Shown: positions 27,097 through 35,850, numbered from the stretch's first letter. The stretch is DNA of 64,000 nt from Chryseobacterium wanjuense (GCF_900111495.1 NZ_FOIU01000001.1:992001-1056000), one strand, 5' to 3'. The notes: generated by a model from the sequence alone, not told the origin. Made by a program: numbers and translations.

Positions 27097-27555
27097 ATGA
27101 AATTATTAACCATTCTCTTCATCACCTTCATTCTGGCATTATTAGGAACCAAAATTTTTCAGGGCGACTGGAATTTTTTGTTTTCAGGGAATCTTGGGAT
27201 GGCGGTTTTTATTATATTCACAGGGCTTTCCCATTTCAAATTCCAGAAAGGAATGGAGATGATGATTCCGGATTTTATTCCTGCCAAAATATTTTGGGTC
27301 TATTGTACGGGATTCATTGAAATTGCTGCAGGAATCGGTCTGATGATTCCTTCGATCCGTGAGCTGACGGCTTTTTTATTAATTATTTTCTATGTTTTGG
27401 TTTTTGTAGCCAATATCAATTCTTCAAAGAAAAATATCAACATTTTCAAGGCAGATTATACCGGACCGGGAATGAATTATCTTTATAGAGAAAGAATTCC
27501 GATGCAGATTATTTTGATTGCCTGGACCTGGTATTTTGGGATTTATTTGAGCTAA
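27097..27555 (+). CDS. DoxX-family membrane protein
   Basis: 152 aa with four membrane helices (about residues 2-17, 27-44, 65-85, 90-107 and a C-terminal segment). GLSHFKFQKGMEMMIPDFIPAKIFWVYCTGFIEIAAGIGL is the DoxX/YphA signature. These proteins are linked to membrane redox functions; the specific role is unknown. It is the last gene of the 19-27.6 kb stress run. Confidence 0.87.
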   Translation: MKLLTILFITFILALLGTKIFQGDWNFLFSGNLGMAVFIIFTGLSHFKFQKGMEMMIPDFIPAKIFWVYCTGFIEIAAGIGLMIPSIRELTAFLLIIFYVLVFVANINSSKKNINIFKADYTGPGMNYLYRERIPMQIILIAWTWYFGIYLS

Positions 27556-28030
27556 AAATTAAATATCGAACAGAGAGTTTTGCTTTCCGATTTTCTCTTT
27601 TTTAGTAAAATAAATGTATAAATTTTCGTAGAGTAAAAATTTATGGCATTATATGGTAATAATTTTCATACTACTTTCTAATTATTGTAAAAAAAATCCT
27701 GAAAAATGGATACTATTTAATTAAAATTTACAATCAGATATTCAGATAATATTTAATTATTAATTACATAAATGGAGTGGTTTTAATTATAATTAATTGA
27801 TTTACATGTATTTAAATATAAATGGTATACCGATGGTATGCCATTTTTTTTACCTTGTCATGAAATTTGATTCACTTTGTACCAGAAATCTGATGGAAGA
27901 ATTTTAAAAAGAATTTTTTCAGATTATTTAAAAATATTCACTAAAAAACACAAATGAGAAAATAAATTGTATGTCTGGAAATCTCTAAAAATAACCCAGG
28001 CATATAATTCAAAAACACAAAACAACAAGG
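27556..28030. other. 475-bp AT-rich non-coding gap
   Basis: AT-rich DNA without a credible ORF. It holds a weak AGAGA/TCTCT hairpin with a T run (about 27573-27603, probably the DoxX terminator) and the much stronger hairpin at 27820-27852. Nothing else is recognised. Confidence 0.5.
27820..27850 (+). terminator. Strong hairpin with T8, no gene directly upstream
   Basis: AAATGGTATACC, loop GAT, GGTATGCCATTT (12 bp with one wobble), then a T8 run. It lies 265 bp after the DoxX stop, so it either ends a long 3' UTR or terminates an unseen small transcript. Confidence 0.75.
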
Positions 28031-29059
28031 ATGAAAAAACACAACTTCGTAATACTATTTGTATTACTCTCTTCCCTAATGCCTTTATCTGGAAAAGCAA
28101 CAAAATTTTCAACAGTAAAAAATTCATCGACTACAATTGCGAATGTCTTGAACAAAAAAGGCGATAAACAACCATCCGGAGATACTAAACCAAATAAAGC
28201 TGACAAAAATAAAAGCAAATTTACCGGTGAGTTTACAACCGATTTTACTGCAAAAAACGGATTAATCTATGTAAATGCAGAACTGAACGGAAAACCGGCA
28301 TCTTTCGTATTGGATAGCGGACTTGGATCGGATCTTATTTTAAATTCCAATTCTAAATTATTAGAAGATTTAAAAGAATCTGACGTATGTATCAGCGGGA
28401 TGGGAAGCGGAAAATGCAGACAAATTGAAACGTCCTGGGTCAGTACATTTAACTGGAAAGGGATTATGGTTTCTGATGTTGATGTCGTGGCGATGCCTCT
28501 TTCAAACTTAGGTGGAAATGATAATTTTGCAGGGATTATTGGTTTTAATATGTTTAAAAATTATCAGTTAACTTTTGATTATCAACACCATAATTTAAAA
28601 GTGAGCACCAATAAAAACCTTGAAAAAGAGATAAAAGAAAATGGAAAACTTCTTTCTACGATCCCTTTTGAGATGAAAGAACATATGCCTGTATTTGATG
28701 TGGAAATCAACGGCAAAACATATAAAATGGGTTTAGATACAGGAGCATCCGTTAATGTAATAAATATCAAATATTTTGATGGTTTTACTAATTCTTTAAC
28801 CAAAATTCAGGAAGTTTCCATGAAAGGATTTGGAGGTGAATCTAAAGTGAAAAGAGGCAGCATCAAAGAAACAAGAATCGGAGGTCTTACTTATGATAAT
28901 ATGGATTACAACTTCGAAAACGCCTCTCTGAATAACCTGAATAAAGAATACAAATACGGTATCGACGGCTTAATTGGCTATGACTTTTTGAAAAAATACA
29001 TCACTGTGGTCGACTTCAATTCAAAAGAGATCCGTATTTACGAAGGATCAAAAAATTAA
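28031..29059 (+). CDS. Secreted retropepsin-like aspartic protease, two domains
   Basis: 342 aa with an N-terminal signal peptide (residues 1-23) and a Lys/Asn/Ser-rich linker to about residue 65. Two retroviral-protease-like modules follow. The first has FVLDSGLGSDLIL (D95, with DSG instead of DTG) and the second KMGLDTGASVNVINIKYF (D236). FNMFKNYQLTFDYQHHNLKV and DGLIGYDFLKKYITVVDFN are the matching second halves. Two half-domains in one chain could form one active site, as in pepsin. The substrate is unknown and the location is presumably periplasmic or outer. Confidence 0.88.
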   Translation: MKKHNFVILFVLLSSLMPLSGKATKFSTVKNSSTTIANVLNKKGDKQPSGDTKPNKADKNKSKFTGEFTTDFTAKNGLIYVNAELNGKPASFVLDSGLGSDLILNSNSKLLEDLKESDVCISGMGSGKCRQIETSWVSTFNWKGIMVSDVDVVAMPLSNLGGNDNFAGIIGFNMFKNYQLTFDYQHHNLKVSTNKNLEKEIKENGKLLSTIPFEMKEHMPVFDVEINGKTYKMGLDTGASVNVINIKYFDGFTNSLTKIQEVSMKGFGGESKVKRGSIKETRIGGLTYDNMDYNFENASLNNLNKEYKYGIDGLIGYDFLKKYITVVDFNSKEIRIYEGSKN

Positions 29060-29096
29060 TCGCAACTAATTTCTTCAATTTATATTAATTAATTTG

Positions 29097-29131
29097 AGCT
29101 TATAGGTTTCTAAAACTTATAAGCTTTTTTT
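29097..29131 (+). terminator. Rho-independent terminator of aspartic protease gene
   Basis: AGCTTATA and TATAAGCT form the stem and a T7 run follows, 40 bp after the stop. Confidence 0.75.
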
Positions 29132-29260
29132 GTGTTTAAAAGTGGCTTTATAAAGATATTTGAGTGAAATGGCCGGCTATTTTTTTATATTTAATTTTTT
29201 AAAGGAAAAAATATTTTAAATTTATTAAAGTAAAACGAAAATTTCAATCGTCATAGCAAT

Positions 29261-29839
29261 ATGGAGATTGTCGAAAAAATAACAATGCCACAGAAGGAGA
29301 AGGAAAATATCATCTCGCAGACCGTTTCAAAGTACGGAGGAAGGCTGATGTCGTACATTCGTCCGAAAGTGAAAAACACGGAAGATGCGGAAGATATTCT
29401 GCAGGAGGTGTGGTATCAGTTCAGTAGTCTTACCAATCTTTCTGAGATTGTGAACGTTGGCGGGTGGCTGTACAGGGTGACGGCCAATAAAATCACGGAC
29501 AAATACCGCAAAAAGAAAACCGAAAATCTTGAAGATTTCGTCTATGAAGATGAAGACGGGGATTTTTCCATCAAAGATATTTTACTGATGGACGAAAGTG
29601 CGGGTCCGGAAGTGAAAATGTTTCAGGATGAAATCTGGAAAAAACTCTTTGAAGCCTTGGAAGAACTTCCGGAAAAACAAAGATTAGCCTACGTAGAAAA
29701 TGAGCTCAATGACAAGACACTCCAGGAAATTGCCGATGAACAGGGCGAAAACATTAAAACAATTATCAGTCGGAAAAACTACGCTGTAAAACATCTGAGA
29801 AACCGATTGAGAAAATTATACGAAGATTTAAATAGTTAG
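29261..29839 (+). CDS. ECF-type RNA polymerase sigma factor
   Basis: 192 aa. Region 2 is GGRLMSYIRPKVKNTEDAEDILQEVWYQF and continues through WLYRVTANKITDKYRKKK. Region 4 is ALEELPEKQRLAYVENELNDKTLQEIADEQGENIKTIISRKNYAVKHLRNRL (motif EELPEKQR). It has no fused anti-sigma domain. The next gene, 14 bp downstream, encodes a small membrane protein that could be its regulator or target. Start ATG at 29261; an in-frame ATG 24 bp further on is possible. Confidence 0.93.
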   Translation: MEIVEKITMPQKEKENIISQTVSKYGGRLMSYIRPKVKNTEDAEDILQEVWYQFSSLTNLSEIVNVGGWLYRVTANKITDKYRKKKTENLEDFVYEDEDGDFSIKDILLMDESAGPEVKMFQDEIWKKLFEALEELPEKQRLAYVENELNDKTLQEIADEQGENIKTIISRKNYAVKHLRNRLRKLYEDLNS

Positions 29840-29853
29840 TAAAAAAGAAAGAT

Positions 29854-30198
29854 ATGAATCATAAACATAAAAAAGGATGGATTTTTTTAATAGTATGTCC
29901 ACCGTTGATTTTTTTAGGAGTTACCTGGATCGTGATGGCGCTCTGGAACCATCTTCTCCCGGAAATTTTAGGAGTAAAATCGATAACATATTGGCAGGCC
30001 ATGGGAATATTGGTTTTAAGCAAGATACTTTTCGGCGGTTTTCATTTCGGAAAAGGAATGAGAGATTTTAAAGAGAAAAAAATGATGCGCGAAAGAATGA
30101 TGAACCTTACCCCTGAAGAAAGAGAAAAATTCAAAGAAGTCTGGAAAGACAGATGTTCCGGAGGTTTTTTCAACCGACACAACAAAACAAACGAATAA
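29854..30198 (+). CDS. Small membrane protein co-transcribed with sigma factor
   Basis: 114 aa with two membrane helices (about residues 8-28 and 45-62), then a charged tail with LTPEEREKFKEVWKDRCSGGF. That tail recalls the LTPEE motif of periplasmic Spy/CpxP-type stress proteins, but topology and length differ. Located 14 bp after the sigma factor, it may be an anti-sigma or an envelope-stress effector; neither can be shown. I do not recognise a named family. Confidence 0.78.
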   Translation: MNHKHKKGWIFLIVCPPLIFLGVTWIVMALWNHLLPEILGVKSITYWQAMGILVLSKILFGGFHFGKGMRDFKEKKMMRERMMNLTPEEREKFKEVWKDRCSGGFFNRHNKTNE

Positions 30199-30288
30199 TT
30201 GAAATTTTTAAAGAAGTAGTAAAGTAAAATTAAAATTCATTCGTCTCTATAAAAAACAAGAAGTAGTAAAATTTAAAATTTTGAAAAA

Positions 30289-30558
30289 ATGAAAAATTCA
30301 GCATTAAAAGGAGCTCTGGGAGCATTAGCCGTTGTGGGTATAGCATTCATTGCTAAAAAAGCAGTACAAAGAAAAAGATTTGTAAAAGGTATTTTCGAAG
30401 AATACGGGATCAAAGAAAGATCACCTTTCGGATTGGCCGACAAAATCAGAGAAATGAACGAAGAACAATATCAGGAACTGAAAGGCAAATTCAAGAAAGA
30501 ATTCGCTTCAAAATGCCACAGCAGATTCGAGAAAAAAGAAGATATTGTAGAAGCGTAA
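30289..30558 (+). CDS. Small protein of sigma-factor locus
   Basis: 89 aa with one N-terminal hydrophobic segment (residues 6-22, ALGALAVVGIAFIA). A basic stretch and a helical tail follow, PFGLADKIREMNEEQYQELKGKFKKEF, resembling in style the tail of the preceding protein. It is likely the third member of the sigma-factor unit, ending at a very strong terminator. A duplicated GAAGTAGTAAA sequence lies in its leader (30213 and 30261 regions). Function unknown. Confidence 0.75.
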   Translation: MKNSALKGALGALAVVGIAFIAKKAVQRKRFVKGIFEEYGIKERSPFGLADKIREMNEEQYQELKGKFKKEFASKCHSRFEKKEDIVEA

Positions 30559-30585
30559 TATAAAAAGTAACTCAATGAAATTGTT

Positions 30586-30630
30586 AATTCCGGCTCGGGA
30601 AGCTTCGCTTCCCGAGCCGGAATTTTTTAT
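30586..30630 (+). terminator. Very strong 18-bp GC-rich terminator
   Basis: AATTCCGGCTCGGGAAGC, loop TTC, then the perfect complement, followed by T6. It closes the sigma-factor unit. The GC-rich arm is foreign to the local composition and resembles the 61497-61533 hairpin in design. Confidence 0.88.
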
Positions 30631-30740
30631 GTTATTACGAGCGAAGCGACGCAACAACCTCATAATTGTCATTCTGACGAAGGAAGAATTTATATCATTT
30701 AGTATTACCCATTACCGATTACCGATTACTCATTTTTTGT

Positions 30741-30848
30741 AGCTATTTCCCGCTATCCACTCATACTCCTCACGCCACGCCCTCCAACACCAAACCCTCC
30801 AACTCTCCAGCTTGTTCCGGGGTAACCGTTCCTATCGGGGCTAGGATA
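30741..30848 (-). ncRNA. Flavo-1-like RNA motif (candidate)
   Basis: Read on the minus strand it begins ATCCTAGCCCCGATAGGAAC and GGTTACCCCGGAAC and ends GTGGATAGCGGGAAATAGCT. CCCCG can pair with CGGGA, and AGC with the closing GCT. From memory these two conserved blocks around a variable hairpin are what recurs in flavobacterial genomes as the Flavo-1 RNA motif. The name needs a covariance search. The variable loop here is filled by GTTGGAGGG-type minisatellite sequence. Confidence 0.45.
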
Positions 30849-30874
30849 TTAGTCGTTCGTTTCAACTTTTTACC

Positions 30875-30956
30875 ACTTAGTTTGTCTTCCTGAAAGGATC
30901 TCAACAACGCAATTCTGAAAACTTTGTATAGATCCTTTCAGGAAGACAAACTGAGT
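30875..30956. repeat. Palindromic repeat family, copy 1 (TTTGTCwTCCTGAAAGGATCT)
   Basis: Arms 30875-30901 and 30930-30956 are inverted with 26 of 27 positions matching; a 28-nt spacer lies between them. Related pairs lie at 44131-44227 and 61552-61629. Confidence 0.85.
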
Positions 30957-31097
30957 ATAAACCTTCGCTGAGTGAAACGCCTTTGCGATCGAAAAATATC
31001 CCCAATCATTTAAAAGAAAACCTTGCGAACTTTGCATTAAAAAGAGATTGCTTCGCTTTGCTCGCAATAACAAATTCCTTATTTTTGTAGAACTTAA

Positions 31098-31745
31098 ATG
31101 AAAGATTACTACTATTTTCTCGGGATTTCTCATGATGCTTCGGAAGAGGACATCAAAAAAGCTTATAGAAAATTATCCTTGAAATATCATCCTGATAAAA
31201 ATGAAAACGACGACTTCTTTGCAGATCGTTTTCGTGAAATTCAGGAGGCTTATGAAACATTGAGCGATAAAAGCAGGAGACATTCTTACGACCAGAATTT
31301 AGAAAATCACCAAAAAAGTTTCAGATACAATGTTCCGCCTTCGATCAAGACATTTACGGCGAATAAAATTCATGCTAAAAAAGGAGAGGAGATTATCATC
31401 AATTGGCAGACTCAGAATGCTGATGTGGTAAAAGTTCTCCCTTTCGGACTGGAAAAACCGTACGGAGAAAGAACATTTAAAATAACCGAATTTAAGGACG
31501 GGAAATTCCAGATTTTACTTCATGCGACCAACTCGCTTTTGCATAAAACGGTGGTTCAGGGAATTACTATTACAGAAGTTTTTGAAAACAATACAGAAAA
31601 ATTCAAAGATAAAGCGGAAGAATTATTCAAGTCACAACCGAGAACAGCTGCAAATCCGCATGGTCAGCCAAAAGTTGCGAGGATCGTCGTAGGAGTTATA
31701 TTCCTGATTTTGGCGATTTATTTTTTAATAAAAAGTCTGAGCTAA
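31098..31745 (+). CDS. J-domain protein with C-terminal membrane anchor
   Basis: 215 aa. The N-terminal J domain (1-70) has [35 protein letters not shown], with the HPD signature at about residues 31-33, and [15 protein letters not shown]. There is no G/F region or zinc finger, so it is a type III J protein. The middle part (about 85-165) is beta-rich ([23 protein letters not shown]), and one membrane helix lies near the C-terminus ([16 protein letters not shown]). It probably recruits DnaK to the membrane. Its stop codon abuts that of the small Cys-rich gene. Confidence 0.9.
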   Translation: MKDYYYFLGISHDASEEDIKKAYRKLSLKYHPDKNENDDFFADRFREIQEAYETLSDKSRRHSYDQNLENHQKSFRYNVPPSIKTFTANKIHAKKGEEIIINWQTQNADVVKVLPFGLEKPYGERTFKITEFKDGKFQILLHATNSLLHKTVVQGITITEVFENNTEKFKDKAEELFKSQPRTAANPHGQPKVARIVVGVIFLILAIYFLIKSLS

Positions 31746-31901
31746 TTAAGCCATTTTCTTCCTTCCCGGACACTTTTTACATCTTTTTCCTTTTTTGAAT
31801 TTCTTGCAGCAGGATTTCTTATCACCGCAATACATTTCTTCAGTATTCACAGAAAAAACAGGTGCCAAAGGTGGAACTTTGAAAGGGACAATCATATTCA
31901 T
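31746..31901 (-). CDS. 51-aa Cys/Lys-rich small protein
   Basis: Reading the minus strand from ATG 31901 gives a complete 51-codon frame ending exactly at the base after the J-domain stop. The first half is neutral (MIVPFKVPPLAPVFSVNTEE). The second half is very basic with five Cys: YCGDKKSCCKKFKKGKRCKK followed by CPGRKK. The C-x6-CC-x8-C-x2-C spacing could bind zinc or another metal. It has normal codon use and an intact frame. I do not recognise a family. An alternative ATG lies two codons in. Confidence 0.65.
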   Translation of the reverse strand: MNMIVPFKVPPLAPVFSVNTEEMYCGDKKSCCKKFKKGKRCKKCPGRKKMA

Positions 31902-32498
31902 GCTGCAAATATATTAATTTAGAATAAATACAGATAATAAATTTTCAAAAATTGTTTCAAAACTGATTATTAACAGGTTGCCTTTAAATTTTTATGCCTT
32001 ATAATATGATAGGTGAATATAATTAATGCAATAAAATAATTTTGAAGATAAGTTTTAATTAATTCGAGTTTAATAAGAATTTTATTTATTAAGGAGTGTC
32101 ACTTCGAGTAGATTTTGAAGAAAATCGTATCTAGAAGTTAAGTTAAAGTTCCCGGTACATTTTTCTTTATTCCATTACCAAAAAACACTCGAACTGACGG
32201 GAGTTTTCTTATCCAAATTCGGGTTTAATAAAAAAATAAATAAGAGTTTTTTTTAGACAATCAGTATTAGTTAATTATTAAAAAAAAACTGTGGTTCATT
32301 AAGCATTTATAAGTAAATCTATCATTATGTTAAGAAATACTAAATTGAAATTTAAACAAAAAAATATTCAAAAGTCATTAATTTTAAAACTGATATGAGT
32401 CTTTCTTTGCTTTTTCTGCAATTTTCAGATGTTGTATAATCTTGTAAATTATTGTAATTTTACCAATCTTTTTTTACAAACAAAATCTAATATAAAAA
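31902..32498. other. ~600-bp non-coding gap upstream of gcvP
   Basis: No credible ORF or RNA. At 32095-32150 there is a degenerate unit of the GTGTCACTTCGAGTAGATTT type, faced by ACACTCGAACTGACGGGAG at 32190-32208, so another decayed inverted repeat. The rest is AT-rich and featureless. Confidence 0.5.
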
Positions 32499-35357
32499 AT
32501 GAATACAGAACAGTTTGTGAGCCGTCACATTTCCTTGAATGAAGCCGATAAACAGGCGATGTTGGAAAAAGTTGGCGTTTCAAGTATCGAAGAGCTAATC
32601 TCTCAAACCATCCCTTCTTCTATCCGTTTAGAAAAAGATCTTGAAATCTCAGAACCGCTTTCAGAATACGAAATGCTTATTCATTCGAAAGAATTGGCAT
32701 CGAAAAATACTGATTATACAAGCTATATCGGTTTTGGATATCACAATACATTGTTGCCGTCGGCTATTCAGAGAAATATTTTTGAAAACCCGAGTTGGTA
32801 TACAGCTTATACTCCTTATCAGGCGGAGATCGCTCAGGGAAGATTGGAAGCTCTTTTGAATTTCCAGACTGTTGTGTGTGATCTTACAGGTTTTGCTTTG
32901 GCAAACGCTTCATTGTTAGACGAATCTACGGCAGCTGCAGAAGCAATGCACATGTTCTTCAACAACAGAACGAAAGATCAGAAAAAAGCAGGGGCAAACA
33001 AATTCTTCGTTTCAGACCTTGTTCTACCTCAAACCATTGCTGTTTTAAAAACTAAAGCAGAAGGGTTGGAAATCGAAATCGTAGAAGGTGACCACAAAAC
33101 GCACCAGTTGGATGCTTCTTACTATGGCGTTCTATTGCAGTATCCGGGTAAAAACGGAATCGTTTTAGATTATACGGAAGATATCGTAGAATATAAAAAA
33201 TTAGACCTTCAGGTTGCTGTTGCCTGTGATCCGATGGCTTTGGTTAAGTTAAAATCTCCTGCTTCAATGGGGGCAGACTGCGCTGTTGGAACAACGCAGA
33301 GATTTGGTATTCCATTGGGATATGGTGGCCCTCACGCGGCATTTTTCTCTTGTAAGGAAGATTATAAGAGAGATATTCCGGGAAGAATCATCGGGGTTTC
33401 TCAGGATATGTACGGAAGACGTGCACTGAGAATGGCTTTACAAACGAGAGAGCAGCACATTAAGAGAGAAAAGGCAACTTCCAATATCTGTACAGCTCAG
33501 GTTCTTTTGGCAGTAATGGCGGGAATGTACGCTGTGTATCACGGTCCTAAAGGATTAAACTATATCGCAGATCAGATTCATTTTAAAGCAAATGCTTTGA
33601 AAGGTGGTTTGAAAGCATTAGGATATGAAATCGTTGAAGAGCCAATCTTCGACACGGTAAAAATCGTAATGAATGAGGATGAAAAGGGAAGATTAATGAG
33701 AATGATGCTTGATCACAGACTTAATCTGAACTATTTCACAGAAGGAATCGTAAGTGTTGCGATCAACGAAAGTACGACATTGGAGAAATTAAATGTTCTG
33801 ATGGCTTCTTTTGCTCAGTTTAAAGACAAGCAGACTTTCAAATTAGAAATTAAAGAAGGATACAGCATTCCTGAGGAGAATTTAAGAAAAGACGAAATTC
33901 TTACGGAAGAAGTATTCAACAAATACCACACGGAAACAGAATTAATGCGTTACATCAAGCGTCTGGAAAGAAAAGATTTATCATTAACACATTCAATGAT
34001 TTCTCTAGGTTCTTGTACGATGAAACTGAACGCAGCTACTCAGATGTTACCGTTATCTTGGGAAAATTGGGGCGCAGTTCACCCATTTGTACCGGTTGAC
34101 CAAGCTGGAGGATATCAGGAGATGATCCGTGAATTGGAGAAAGACTTGGCAGAAATTACAGGTTTTGCAGGAACTTCTCTTCAGCCAAACTCTGGAGCTC
34201 AGGGAGAATATGCAGGATTAATGGTAATCAGAGAATATCACATCTCAAGAGGCGAAGGTCACAGAAATGTAGTATTGATTCCTCAGTCTGCACACGGAAC
34301 AAACCCGGCTTCTGCAGCAATGGCAGGAATGAAAATCGTTGTTGTTAAAAACCTTGAAAGCGGAGAAATTGATTTCGAAGATTTAAAAGCAAAAGCAGAA
34401 CAGCATTCTGAAAACCTTTCTTGTGTAATGATCACGTATCCATCAACTTACGGGTTCTTTGACGCCAACATTAAAGAAATTACAGCATTGATCCACCAGC
34501 ATGGCGGACAAGTATATATGGATGGTGCCAACATGAACGCTCAGGTAGGTTACACAAGTCCTGGAAACATCGGAGCAGACGTTTGTCACCTGAATCTTCA
34601 CAAAACTTTCGCAATTCCTCACGGAGGTGGAGGTCCTGGAGTTGGTCCGATCTGTGTGGCTAAACACTTAGTTCCTTTCCTTCCTTCAAACGCAAACATC
34701 AGAATCGGGGCTAAAGAAGCTATCGACGGTATTTCTGCGGCACCTTACGGTTCCGGATTGATCTTGAATATTTCTTACGCTTACATCAAAATGCTAGGAA
34801 CTTCAGGATTGAAAAAAGCAACGGAGCATGCGATCTTAAATGCTAATTATTTAAAAGAAATTTTAGCTGAGCATTTCCCGATTTTATATTCAAATACGCA
34901 GGGTAGAGTAGCGCACGAGTGTATCGTAGATTTCAGACAGTTCAAGTCTTTAGGAATTGAAGTTGCTGATGTTGCGAAGAGATTGATGGATTATGGTTTC
35001 CACGCTCCTACAGTTTCTTTCCCGGTTGCAGGAACATTAATGATCGAGCCTACAGAATCTGAAAGCAAAGCGGAAATCGATCGTTTTGCAGAAGCTTTAA
35101 TTGCCATCAAACAAGAGATTGATGAGATTGCAAACGGTGAAGCAGATCCTGCAAACAACGTATTGAAAAACGCTCCTCACACGGAACAACTGGTTATCTC
35201 TGATTCTTGGGATAAACCATACAGCCGAGAAAAAGCGGCGTATCCACTAGAATGGGTGAGAGACCACAAATTCTTTGCTTCTGTTTCAAGAGTTGATGAA
35301 GCTTACGGAGACAGAAACTTGGTTTGTACTTGTGAGCCGATCGAAGCTTATATGTAA
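32499..35357 (+). CDS. gcvP: Glycine dehydrogenase (decarboxylating), P protein
   Basis: 952 aa, full-length single-chain P protein of the glycine cleavage system. The N-terminal half contains RHISLNEADKQAMLEKVGVSSIEELI and YTPYQAEIAQGRLEALLNFQT. The C-terminal half has the PLP lysine K702 in NLHKTFAIPHGGGGPG. It decarboxylates glycine and passes the aminomethyl group to lipoylated GcvH. gcvT and gcvH are not in the window. It is a single gene with its own terminator. Confidence 0.97.
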   Translation: MNTEQFVSRHISLNEADKQAMLEKVGVSSIEELISQTIPSSIRLEKDLEISEPLSEYEMLIHSKELASKNTDYTSYIGFGYHNTLLPSAIQRNIFENPSWYTAYTPYQAEIAQGRLEALLNFQTVVCDLTGFALANASLLDESTAAAEAMHMFFNNRTKDQKKAGANKFFVSDLVLPQTIAVLKTKAEGLEIEIVEGDHKTHQLDASYYGVLLQYPGKNGIVLDYTEDIVEYKKLDLQVAVACDPMALVKLKSPASMGADCAVGTTQRFGIPLGYGGPHAAFFSCKEDYKRDIPGRIIGVSQDMYGRRALRMALQTREQHIKREKATSNICTAQVLLAVMAGMYAVYHGPKGLNYIADQIHFKANALKGGLKALGYEIVEEPIFDTVKIVMNEDEKGRLMRMMLDHRLNLNYFTEGIVSVAINESTTLEKLNVLMASFAQFKDKQTFKLEIKEGYSIPEENLRKDEILTEEVFNKYHTETELMRYIKRLERKDLSLTHSMISLGSCTMKLNAATQMLPLSWENWGAVHPFVPVDQAGGYQEMIRELEKDLAEITGFAGTSLQPNSGAQGEYAGLMVIREYHISRGEGHRNVVLIPQSAHGTNPASAAMAGMKIVVVKNLESGEIDFEDLKAKAEQHSENLSCVMITYPSTYGFFDANIKEITALIHQHGGQVYMDGANMNAQVGYTSPGNIGADVCHLNLHKTFAIPHGGGGPGVGPICVAKHLVPFLPSNANIRIGAKEAIDGISAAPYGSGLILNISYAYIKMLGTSGLKKATEHAILNANYLKEILAEHFPILYSNTQGRVAHECIVDFRQFKSLGIEVADVAKRLMDYGFHAPTVSFPVAGTLMIEPTESESKAEIDRFAEALIAIKQEIDEIANGEADPANNVLKNAPHTEQLVISDSWDKPYSREKAAYPLEWVRDHKFFASVSRVDEAYGDRNLVCTCEPIEAYM

Positions 35358-35377
35358 TTAAAAGTTTTTTAGATATA

Positions 35378-35410
35378 AAATCCCTCTCAGTTTTGAGAGG
35401 GATTTTTTTT
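35378..35410 (+). terminator. Rho-independent terminator of gcvP
   Basis: AAATCCCTCTCA, loop GTTT, TGAGAGGGATTT, then a T run; 20 bp after the stop. Confidence 0.88.
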
Positions 35411-35430
35411 GTTTTTATAATGAAACATAA

Positions 35431-35850
35431 TTATTGCTCGTTTGCATATTTTATTGCTTCTTCAAGCACATCAATATCAATATCTTTTAATGTTTTAAAT
35501 TTAATACAATATCCAGTCACACTCGCTTTGCCTAGTCTTTTTCCATACGTTTCGGCTAAGAATTTTTTATCATCAATTCCCATAATGTAAACAGAAATTC
35601 CTGTTGTATTCGCACTTAATCCAATTTTATAGAACTCTTTTGTGCTTCCGTTAGCATATTTCATCATGTGAACTCCATATCCGATATTGGGATTGGAAAC
35701 TACTTTTCCTTCATCGTTTTTACCGTCTAAAAACCATAATTTACATTCCGGCATTGCTGTTAAAATTAAGTGATGCAGGGTTTGGAGTTCGCTGTTTTTA
35801 GATTCTGGTTGGGTGGTGATGTAGTTTTGGATTTGTTGTTCTATTCTCAT
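35431..35850 (-). CDS. DUF1801 (YdhG-like) family protein
   Basis: 139 aa. QIQNYITTQPESKNSELQTLHHLILTAMPECKLWFLDGKN, GYGVHMMKYANGSTKEFYKIGLSANTTGISVYIMGID and GKASVTGYCIKFKTLKDIDIDVLEEAI match the DUF1801 fold, which is related to frataxin-like iron chaperones. Function unproven. It is a monocistronic gene converging on gcvP. Confidence 0.85.
   Translation of the reverse strand: MRIEQQIQNYITTQPESKNSELQTLHHLILTAMPECKLWFLDGKNDEGKVVSNPNIGYGVHMMKYANGSTKEFYKIGLSANTTGISVYIMGIDDKKFLAETYGKRLGKASVTGYCIKFKTLKDIDIDVLEEAIKYANEQ

Larger units (their letters stand above)
30632..31072. repeat. Mosaic of nested dispersed repeats with inverted ends
   Basis: The outer ends are TGTTATTACGAGCGAAGCGA (30632-30651) and, inverted, the block at 31044-31072 containing GATTGCTTCGCTTTGCTCGC. 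Inside, in order, are a TGTCATTCTGACGAAGGAAG unit, ATTACCG tandem copies, the Flavo-1-like segment with a CCTCCAAC minisatellite in its loop, the TTTGTCTTCCTGAAAGGATC palindrome, and a CTGAGTGAAACGCCTTTGCG unit. No ORF. Confidence 0.75.

Noticed and set aside
27924-28218. Small minus-strand frames in front of and over the aspartic protease start
   Set aside because: They overlap the signal-peptide coding region of the protease and lack any coding signature.
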